Origin: Bacteroidota bacterium
Lineage (GTDB): Bacteria > Bacteroidota > Bacteroidia > UKL13-3
DNA: 7,279 bases
Direction of reading: 5' to 3'
NCBI GenBank assembly: GCA_947462865.1
Contig: CANHRW010000099.1
Coordinates: forward strand, 1 to 7,279
Within the stretch, counting starts at the first letter, position 1; every line of letters starts with the position of its first letter. The position numbers and the translations under genes are program-made. Below the pieces are notes generated by a model that was given only the letters and a program-made list of their open reading frames with translations, was not told the DNA's origin and searched no databases. Of this stretch, positions 1 through 5,720 are shown one piece after another.

Positions 1-18
1 AGCAAATGCATCAGTCAT

Positions 19-1221
19 TTAATTTCTAAACTTTGGTTTAAATGGTTTGCGTTTAAATGGTTGTTTGAGTTGAGGATTGTAAACTGGTGATTGCCCCAAT
101 GCCTCAGGTACAATTCTTTTGGGTATTTCTCTTTCTATTAACTTTTCAATGGCATCGAATCGTTTTTGGTCCTTGTCATTGATAAATGTGATTGCTGTAC
201 CTGTGGTATTTGTTCCTCTGGCTGTTCTGCCAATTCTATGTACGTAATCTTCTGGGTCTGGTGGTACATCAAAATTCAATACCAATTCTATGTCATCTAC
301 ATCAATTCCTCTCGATAAAATATCGGTTCCAATTAACGCATTGAGTTTTTTATTTTTAAAATCATTCATAATTGCTTCCCGTTCTGCTTGTTCTAGGTCG
401 GAATGAAATGATTTACACCTGAGTCCTATTCTTTTTAATTCATGCTGTAAGCTCTTTACCTTCTCTTTTGTTGAGGCAAAAAGTATCATGCTTTCAAATT
501 TATTTTCAGCTAAGAGATGAGCTAAAAGCCCAATTTTTTGACCATCGTAACAGAGGTAGGCTATTTGTTCAATACCTGCTGCAGGTTTTGATATAGCAAT
601 ATTAATCTGTGATGGATTGTTTAAAATTTTTCCAGTCAGCTGTCTAATTTTTGGTGGCATTGTTGCCGAAAACATCAGTGTTTGTCTATTGTGTGGTAGC
701 TTGTTGATGATTTTAATCAAGTCATCATAAAAGCCCATGTCAAGCATTTTATCGGCTTCATCTAATACCAAATGTTGAAGGCCATCGAATTTAATTTCAC
801 CGCTAATTAACTGAGAAATTAACCTACCGGGTGTAGCTACAATAATGTCTGCACCTTTAATGAGTGCTTTTTTTTGCTGCTCATAACTAATGCCATCACC
901 ACCTCCGTAAATGGCAGTTGAACTTACATTGACAAAATAGCTAAATCCTTGAAGTTGTTGGTCTATTTGGAGAGCAAGTTCTCGTGTTGGAACCAATATT
1001 AGGGTATTGACTCCTTTGTGCTCACTAATGATAATTTTGTTTAAAATAGGCAATAAATAGGCTGCAGTTTTTCCTGTTCCTGTTTGTGCGCAAGCAATTA
1101 AATCTTTGTTGTCAAGTATAACCGGTATGGCTTGTTCTTGAATGGGAGTGGGTTGATTAAAGCCCATCGCGTCTAGCCCATCTAGGAGCTCGTATTCTAA
1201 GTAGAAATCGTCAAATGTCAA
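19..1221 (-). CDS. RhlE-like DEAD-box ATP-dependent RNA helicase
   Basis: A 400-residue superfamily 2 RNA helicase that would use ATP to unwind or remodel RNA in the cytoplasm; relatives act in ribosome assembly, RNA decay and cold adaptation. All family motifs are visible: Q motif GFNQPTPIQ (20-28) with its upstream aromatic F3 exactly 17 residues before G20, motif I AQTGTGKT (45-52), Ia PTRELALQ (78-85), Ib TPGRL (130-134), II DEAD (154-157), III SAT (185-187), IV around LFAS (247-250), V GTDILSRGID (298-307) and VI HRIGRTAR (328-335). The tail is short and basic (KRKPFKPKFRN), as in RhlE-type proteins, and would help RNA binding. The start is TTG at 1221. The next Met is residue 19, which would cut off the Q-motif aromatic, and an in-frame TGA lies 11 codons upstream with no ATG between. 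It follows asd on the same strand after 45 bp and probably has its own promoter. Family assignment is secure; the RhlE subgroup is likely; the RNA target is unknown. Confidence 0.96.
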   Translation of the reverse strand: MTFDDFYLEYELLDGLDAMGFNQPTPIQEQAIPVILDNKDLIACAQTGTGKTAAYLLPILNKIIISEHKGVNTLILVPTRELALQIDQQLQGFSYFVNVSSTAIYGGGDGISYEQQKKALIKGADIIVATPGRLISQLISGEIKFDGLQHLVLDEADKMLDMGFYDDLIKIINKLPHNRQTLMFSATMPPKIRQLTGKILNNPSQINIAISKPAAGIEQIAYLCYDGQKIGLLAHLLAENKFESMILFASTKEKVKSLQHELKRIGLRCKSFHSDLEQAEREAIMNDFKNKKLNALIGTDILSRGIDVDDIELVLNFDVPPDPEDYVHRIGRTARGTNTTGTAITFINDKDQKRFDAIEKLIEREIPKRIVPEALGQSPVYNPQLKQPFKRKPFKPKFRN

Positions 1222-1252
1222 ATTGCTTTGGATTGAATAAGTAAGTGTGATT

Positions 1253-1260
1253 CAAATGTA
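1253..1260 (-). promoter_or_regulatory. Candidate -7 promoter box for the helicase gene
   Basis: Read on the minus strand this is TACATTTG, an exact match to the Bacteroidota sigma-factor -7 consensus TAnnTTTG. It lies just after the asd stop codon and 31 bp before the helicase start, which would give a transcript leader of roughly 25 nt. No TTG is present at the usual -33 spacing, so the assignment rests on the -7 match and its position. It implies the helicase can be transcribed independently of asd, although readthrough from asd is still possible. Confidence 0.42.
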
Positions 1261-1266
1261 CCGAAA

Positions 1267-2274
1267 TTATTGCGTAATCGCTGCATTGAACCAATTTTGG
1301 GCTACCAGGTATTCTGCAATCTGTACAGCATTTGTAGCGGCACCTTTTCTAAGGTTATCTGCCACGATCCATAAATTCAGTGCATTTTCCATTGATTCAT
1401 CTCTTCTAATTCTGCCAACAAATACATCGTCTTTTTGGTGTGATAACAATGGCATCGGATAAATGGCTTTTCCTGGTTCATCTAAAACAGTAATGCCCTT
1501 AGTGTTTTTAAGAATATTGGTTATTTCGGTGATATCAAATGCTTTTTCAAATGTAACATTTACACTTTCGCTATGGCCACCAATTGTTGGTATTCTAACG
1601 CAGGTAGCTGTTAATGCAATAGAATTGTCTTGCATGATTTTTTTGGTTTCATTCACCATCTTCATTTCTTCTTTGGTGTATGCATTTGGCATGAAAACAT
1701 CTATTTGTGGAATCACATTTTGGTCAATAGGGTATGCATAGGCCATTTCTCCTTTGATTCCATTTCTCTCGTTTTCCATTTGTTGAACCGCTTTGATTCC
1801 AGTTCCGGTTACACTCTGATAAGTACTAACTACAATGCGTTTAATTTGGTATTTCAAATGCAATGGGTATAGCGCCAAAACCATTTGAATGGTTGAACAA
1901 TTTGGATTGGCAATGATTTTATCATGCGCGCTCAACAATGATGCATTGATTTCAGGTACGATTAGCTTTTTGTCAGGGTCCATTCTCCAAGCCGAGGAAT
2001 TGTCTATCACATAACAGTTGACTGCTGCAAATTGGGGAGCCCATTCCAAAGAAGTTGATCCTCCAGCAGAAAACAAAGCAATATTGGGTTTGGCATTGAT
2101 GGCAGTTTGCATGCTCACAATGGCTATTTGTTTTCCTTTGAATAGAATGGTTTTGCCAACTGATTTTTCAGAGGCAACTGGAATCAATGTGTCAATTGGG
2201 AAATTTCTTTCTTCAAGTAGTTTCAACATGACGCTTCCTACTAAACCTGTAGCACCTACAACTGCAACTTTCAT
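1267..2274 (-). CDS. asd: Aspartate-semialdehyde dehydrogenase
   Basis: This cytoplasmic enzyme reduces L-4-aspartyl phosphate with NADPH to L-aspartate 4-semialdehyde (EC 1.2.1.11), the branch-point step leading to diaminopimelate/lysine, threonine and methionine. The 335 residues match the usual family length. The N-terminus carries the dinucleotide-binding motif GATGLVG (7-13), followed by SAGG (69-72) and DNSSAWRMDPD (91-101). The catalytic cysteine is C126 in NPNCST. Substrate arginine R227 and the general acid/base histidine H234 lie in RIPTIGGHSES, and the C-terminal cofactor segment is DNLRKGAATNAVQIAE (306-321). The ATG at 2274 is preceded by AAAAAAAGA, and an in-frame TAA lies seven codons upstream, so the start is well set. 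It stands alone, without lysC or other aspartate-pathway genes beside it, and is divergent from the large surface-protein gene. I see no leader peptide or lysine-riboswitch-sized leader upstream. No key residue is missing. Confidence 0.97.
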   Translation of the reverse strand: MKVAVVGATGLVGSVMLKLLEERNFPIDTLIPVASEKSVGKTILFKGKQIAIVSMQTAINAKPNIALFSAGGSTSLEWAPQFAAVNCYVIDNSSAWRMDPDKKLIVPEINASLLSAHDKIIANPNCSTIQMVLALYPLHLKYQIKRIVVSTYQSVTGTGIKAVQQMENERNGIKGEMAYAYPIDQNVIPQIDVFMPNAYTKEEMKMVNETKKIMQDNSIALTATCVRIPTIGGHSESVNVTFEKAFDITEITNILKNTKGITVLDEPGKAIYPMPLLSHQKDDVFVGRIRRDESMENALNLWIVADNLRKGAATNAVQIAEYLVAQNWFNAAITQ

Positions 2275-2282
2275 TCTTTTTT

Positions 2283-2303
2283 TGATGCGAAATTAATGCA
2301 TCA
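2283..2303 (-). promoter_or_regulatory. Small inverted repeat in the predicted asd leader
   Basis: TGATGC (2283-2288) and GCATCA (2298-2303) form a perfect 6-bp inverted repeat around a 9-nt AT-rich loop. On the minus strand it would begin near the predicted asd transcription start and end 8 nt before the ATG. It could form a weak 5' hairpin or be an operator half-site pair. The pairing is seen directly; any function is inference, and arms this short are not rare in AT-rich DNA. Confidence 0.22.
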
Positions 2304-2304
2304 G

Positions 2305-2333
2305 TTGCAAACATAAAATAGATTGTAACTTAA
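2305..2333 (+). promoter_or_regulatory. Weak candidate promoter for the lamin-tail protein gene
   Basis: TTG at 2305-2307 is followed after 18 nt by TAACTTAA (2326-2333), which matches the TA and TT positions of TAnnTTTG but not its last two bases. The spacing is close to the Bacteroidota -33/-7 arrangement. It would give a short leader of about 12 nt to the ATG at 2352. It overlaps the asd -7 box on the other strand, so the two divergent promoters could compete for polymerase. The match is poor, hence low confidence. Confidence 0.22.
2308..2315 (-). promoter_or_regulatory. Candidate -7 promoter box for asd
   Basis: The minus strand reads TATGTTTG, an exact TAnnTTTG match, 33 bp upstream of the asd ATG. 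This is nearly the same box-to-start distance as the helicase candidate (31 bp). A transcript would start near 2300-2303 and carry a leader of about 27 nt. No TTG sits at the standard -33 spacing; the nearest upstream TTG (2346-2344) is 28 nt away, which is too far. Confidence 0.45.
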
Positions 2334-2351
2334 AAGTTTAAAACAAGTTAT

Positions 2352-2420
2352 ATGTTGAATAGAATAAAAATTTTAAGTCTTTTGTGTTTACTTTTTATGT
2401 TTCAAAACCTTACAAGTGCT
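2352..2420 (+). other. Signal peptide of the LTD protein
   Basis: Residues 1-23 have a short basic start (MLNRIK), a leucine/phenylalanine-rich core and a small-residue end (TSA) before Q24. This is a signal peptidase I-type signal, and a Gln at the mature N-terminus is common for exported Bacteroidota proteins. No cysteine follows the core, so it is not a lipoprotein signal. Confidence 0.85.
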
Positions 2421-5400
2421 CAGGTTTTTGAGCATTTTAATCAATCAATTAACCAATTAAAACATAAATGGAATTTTACAGATTCTTGTTTTTGGGTAAA
2501 CCCTAAAAGTCAGTTGCAATCAAATGTAAAAGCAAAAAATGTATCTGAAATAACTGCAAATGTTTTGGTTACTAATACTGGCTCAACACTGGCTTGGAGT
2601 AGTTATGTTTCATTCGAATTCAACCCAAGTCTACAAAACCAGATTCGTTTTTATTTGTATGCAGATTCAGTCAATCTTAGTCAGTCTTCAAAAGCTTTGT
2701 ATTTACAATTTGGTGGAATCAATGGGGCTGATGATGTGTTTGAACTCATACAGGTTCAAGGTATTTCCAAGCAAATTTTAGCAGCCAGTGTGCCGGGTTT
2801 ACTTAGACAATCTAGCAGTCAATTTCGTTTCAAGTGTTTCATTGATTCCAACCAATTATTAAGCTTCCAAATAGATACAGGTTTGTCTGTTGATGTTCCT
2901 ATTTTTTCTGTACCTGCACCACCTGTACCTGTTCAATTCTTCACGGGTTATTGGTTTAAGTTTACATCAAGCTATGCTGCTAGTTTTATTGCAGATGATT
3001 TTTATTTTGGAGCTACAAAACCAAACATACCAAGCGTAGAATTGGTTCATGCCAAACCAATTAATGACAGTTGTTTGCAATTTATTTGGAATGGAAGCAT
3101 TGATACAACAGACTTTATCAATAAACATTTTTGTAATTTTGAAAGCCATTTGAATTATCAATTTACTGCCAATCAGGATACACTTTTTGTTTATTTTAGA
3201 CAACCCCTTTCAAAGTTTGGATCCTATGAATTTTGTCTTAAGCCATTGTATTCAGTACAAGGTGCTACAATACCTGATACTTGTTTCATTTGGAATCAGT
3301 ATGAACCAATATCGTCTGATATAATTTTTTCTGAATTAATGATTGATCCAGACCCTATTATTGGACTTCCCAATGCAGAATTTATTGAATTGTACAACCA
3401 ATCAGAATACATTTTGAATTTGAGTGGTTTTAGTATCACCGATAAGCAAACGGTTTCTGAGCTAGGAAATTATTATTTAAAACCTCAGGATTTTGTTGTG
3501 CTTTGCGCTTGCAAAGACAGCCCCTTGTTTTCAAACATTCCAAAACTTTGTGTAGCTAGTTTGCCAAGTTTAAACAACCTTTCAGATACCCTGCAACTCT
3601 TCAGTAAGCAGGGTTTACTCATCAATCAAATAATGTACAATACCAATTGGTACCATAGTGATCCTATTCCAAATGGTGGTAGGAGTTTGTGCTTAAGAAG
3701 CTCCAATGGCAATTGTATGCCAATAGAAAATTGGCAAGCTTCTTCAGATTCATCTGGTGGCAGCCCTGGCAGGCCAGGTATGGATTGGAATACTTATACA
3801 GACGTTATTAAAATCAGTTTAAAACAATTTACGGCCATAGATTCGAGCCATGTATTATTGGTCTTTAATAAAACTGTTTTATCAATTGATTTAAAGTGTT
3901 TGGGATTGGAAGCAATTTTAAAATGGCAATCACTGCATGCTGATAGTTTTGTATTTGAATTAAGCCCATTTCAAAATTTCCAACAGCAAACCTTTCAATT
4001 GAGTCATACATGTGCATGCAATAACAATTGTTTAGACACCGTTTTCAATTATTATTTTGTTCCTATTAATACCGCAAAATACAATGATTTGGTATTTTCA
4101 GAATTGCTATTTGAACCATCTGATCATTCAGGTACACCTGCGTTTATTGAAATATTTAACAAGAGTAAATACCGTTTTAATTTATCGGATTACAAATTAT
4201 GCAATGGCAATCAATGTATAGATTTACCTTCATTTGATTTGTATCCAGATAGCTTTGTTGTGATTGCAAAATCAAAGTTGATGAATGTGTACAATCAATT
4301 GAATTTATCTAAATTATTTTCTTTGAACTTAATCGACACATTGCTCATCAGGAATAAACAAAATTTGTTGGTTGCATTTTTGCCGTATAGTCAAAAATAT
4401 TATCATGACTTGTTTAAACAAAATCAGAAAGGGTGGTCTGTCGAGTGTTTAAATTTGAATATGCCGTGCATGGGTTTAGAAAATTGGCATGCAAGTATTC
4501 ATGAGAATAAACATACTGCAGGGGTTTTAAATAGTATTGGCCATAACCATACAGATACCATTCCACCCAAATTACTTCAGCTGTATCCAATCAATGCTTC
4601 TCAGTTATTACTTAGATTCAACGAACCCATAGATTCAAGTTATTTGGATCAACATGTGCAGATACAGCCCGCGGGCAATCCATTCAATTGGCATTTTGTA
4701 AATAACAACCAAACTGTATTGTTAGTATTGAATGCTCATTTACAGCAACAGGTGAACTATGAACTGCGCATCAATCAACTTCCAGATTGTGTTGGTAATT
4801 TACATGTTACAACCCTTTTACCATTTGCTTTACCTGAAAAGATTGATTCAGGCAATTTATGCATCAATGAGGTTTTGTTTGATCCAGTTACTGGTGCATC
4901 AGATTTTATTGAAATTTATAATAACAGTTCCAAATACCTCGATTTAAAATCAGTTTACATTGGTCTCAAATCAAGCCAAGAAGATCAATACCAATCAATA
5001 TGTTCAATTGCACCTAATGGCTATTTAATGTCACCATTAGACTATGTTGCCATCAGTCAATTAGATCAGTCTACTTATTTTAATGAGGTTAATTTTAGCA
5101 AACAAATTTTAGTGAATTTGCCAAATTTATCTAATGATGGCGGTTGGCTTGAATTACTTGCAACTGATCAAACTATACTTGATGCCATGCCTTTCAATCA
5201 ACAAATGCATTTTCAACTTTTGCCAACTTTTGAAGGCGTGAGTTTAGAGCGTTTATCTTCTAAATTGTCTGGAAAGTTACCTGAAAATTGGCATTCAGCA
5301 TCGGCTCAACAACATTTTGGTACGCCCACTAGAGTGAATTCTATGCAAATGGATCATTTGATTAATAGTAACCAATTGAGTGTACTTCCCGAAGTGTTTT

Positions 5401-5690
5401 CTCCTGACAATGATGGGTTCCAAGATGTGGTTCAAATAGCATACCTGTTCAATCATTTAGAAAATTTCTCTACACTCACCATTTACAACAGGTATGGTCT
5501 ACCTGTTAAAGATTTTGCAAATGCCTATTGGGGTGGCAATCAAGGTAAATGGATTTGGGATGGATTAGACAATGATAACAACTCACTACCCGAAGGTTTT
5601 TATGTGGTTAAATTAACCATTTTTATGCCCGATGGCACAGTTGATACGTTAAGAAAGTCAATCGTTTTAACATGTAGGGAGCGGAATTAA
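2352..5690 (+). CDS. Secreted multi-module lamin tail domain (LTD) protein with FlgD-like / CHU_C-type C-terminal domain
   Basis: A 1112-residue exported protein of unknown function. Residues 1-23 form a Sec signal peptide (basic N-region with R4 and K6, hydrophobic core, cleavage after TSA with Q24 as mature end); there is no lipobox. Residues 24-222 are a beta-rich N-terminal domain I cannot name, with a Pro-rich stretch VPAPPVPV (187-194). Three similar modules follow, each a roughly 90-residue Ig-like segment (about 224-320, 481-572, 735-830) and a lamin tail domain (about 323-475, 578-727, 836-997). Each LTD opens with a strand of the IFSEL / VFSELLF / INEVLF kind, then FIELYN, FIEIFN or FIEIYN, and ends with ENW before a Gly- or Thr-rich turn. 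Residues 1010-1112 resemble FlgD-like Ig / T9SS type B sorting domains (PEVFSPDNDGFQD, IYNRYG, WDGLD, GFYVVKL). The start is fixed by the signal peptide and by an in-frame TAA at 2331; no Shine-Dalgarno site is seen. Bacteroidota LTD proteins are usually surface or extracellular, so an adhesive or scaffold role is possible, but no catalytic motif is visible. Confidence 0.9.
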   Translation: MLNRIKILSLLCLLFMFQNLTSAQVFEHFNQSINQLKHKWNFTDSCFWVNPKSQLQSNVKAKNVSEITANVLVTNTGSTLAWSSYVSFEFNPSLQNQIRFYLYADSVNLSQSSKALYLQFGGINGADDVFELIQVQGISKQILAASVPGLLRQSSSQFRFKCFIDSNQLLSFQIDTGLSVDVPIFSVPAPPVPVQFFTGYWFKFTSSYAASFIADDFYFGATKPNIPSVELVHAKPINDSCLQFIWNGSIDTTDFINKHFCNFESHLNYQFTANQDTLFVYFRQPLSKFGSYEFCLKPLYSVQGATIPDTCFIWNQYEPISSDIIFSELMIDPDPIIGLPNAEFIELYNQSEYILNLSGFSITDKQTVSELGNYYLKPQDFVVLCACKDSPLFSNIPKLCVASLPSLNNLSDTLQLFSKQGLLINQIMYNTNWYHSDPIPNGGRSLCLRSSNGNCMPIENWQASSDSSGGSPGRPGMDWNTYTDVIKISLKQFTAIDSSHVLLVFNKTVLSIDLKCLGLEAILKWQSLHADSFVFELSPFQNFQQQTFQLSHTCACNNNCLDTVFNYYFVPINTAKYNDLVFSELLFEPSDHSGTPAFIEIFNKSKYRFNLSDYKLCNGNQCIDLPSFDLYPDSFVVIAKSKLMNVYNQLNLSKLFSLNLIDTLLIRNKQNLLVAFLPYSQKYYHDLFKQNQKGWSVECLNLNMPCMGLENWHASIHENKHTAGVLNSIGHNHTDTIPPKLLQLYPINASQLLLRFNEPIDSSYLDQHVQIQPAGNPFNWHFVNNNQTVLLVLNAHLQQQVNYELRINQLPDCVGNLHVTTLLPFALPEKIDSGNLCINEVLFDPVTGASDFIEIYNNSSKYLDLKSVYIGLKSSQEDQYQSICSIAPNGYLMSPLDYVAISQLDQSTYFNEVNFSKQILVNLPNLSNDGGWLELLATDQTILDAMPFNQQMHFQLLPTFEGVSLERLSSKLSGKLPENWHSASAQQHFGTPTRVNSMQMDHLINSNQLSVLPEVFSPDNDGFQDVVQIAYLFNHLENFSTLTIYNRYGLPVKDFANAYWGGNQGKWIWDGLDNDNNSLPEGFYVVKLTIFMPDGTVDTLRKSIVLTCRERN
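3021..5342 (+). repeat. Three tandem [Ig-like + LTD] protein modules
   Basis: The repeat is seen at protein level, with no long nucleotide identity, so the modules are old. LTDs lie at about 3318-3776, 4083-4532 and 4857-5342. Shared marks are an F-I-E-[IL]-[YF]-N strand in each (345-349, 599-603 and 853-857 within it), a central hydrophobic strand of the DFVVL / SFVVI / DYVAI kind, and an ENW tripeptide near each end (459-461, 710-712, 978-980). LTD1 and LTD2 also share a Cys pair just before ENW (C447/C455 and C699/C706) that LTD3 lacks. Ig-like segments between them are recognised from strand pattern and phrases such as VLLVFNKTV and LLLRFNEPI, typical of Big_5-like domains; their boundaries are approximate. 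Confidence 0.75.
5379..5687 (+). other. C-terminal FlgD-like / T9SS type B-like domain of the LTD protein
   Basis: Residues 1010-1112 contain PEVFSPDNDGFQD, STLTIYNRYGLPV, WIWDGLD and EGFYVVKLTIF in the order expected of gliding-motility C-terminal (CHU_C) and FlgD-like Ig domains. In Bacteroidota such a terminal domain is often the recognition signal for the type IX secretion system, carrying the protein across the outer membrane. The match is by motif order only, and which of the two related families fits best is not certain. The last residues, including C1108 and a charged CRERN end, are not the usual type A ending. Confidence 0.65.
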
Positions 5691-5720
5691 AACTTTCTTT
5701 GTATACTTAGTTTTAAAACT
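5687..5720. terminator. AT-only inverted repeats at the convergent gene junction (possible weak bidirectional terminator)
   Basis: TTAAAACT (5687-5694) pairs perfectly with AGTTTTAA (5709-5716) across a 14-nt loop, and AGTTTTAAAACT (5709-5720) is itself a 12-bp perfect palindrome. Both lie at the point where the plus-strand LTD gene and minus-strand lnt end. The stems contain only one G-C pair per arm, so a classical intrinsic terminator is doubtful; position rather than stability is the argument. Confidence 0.25.

Noticed and set aside
1211..1259. CAAATGT repeated at 1212-1218 and 1253-1259 near the helicase start as a possible operator pair
   Set aside because: One copy is part of the helicase coding sequence and the other is the -7 box itself. 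A 7-bp AT-rich direct repeat is not significant.
1247..2296. Plus-strand open frames at 1247-1462, 1463-1741, 1630-1872 and 2018-2296
   Set aside because: All lie opposite asd, whose motifs and length are complete. Their translations show no family features and they overlap one another.
5..2305. AATGCATCAGT occurring twice (5-15 and 2295-2305), both outside genes
   Set aside because: An 11-bp repeat is expected by chance in a 7-kb AT-rich window, and the flanks do not match.
2967..3203. Minus-strand 78-codon open frame inside the LTD gene
   Set aside because: It is opposite a continuous 1112-codon gene with recognisable domains, and has no promoter or recognisable product.
2560..4947. Plus-strand frames at 2560-2781 and 4759-4947
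   Set aside because: Both are out-of-frame readings inside the LTD gene, with no independent start signal or recognisable domain.
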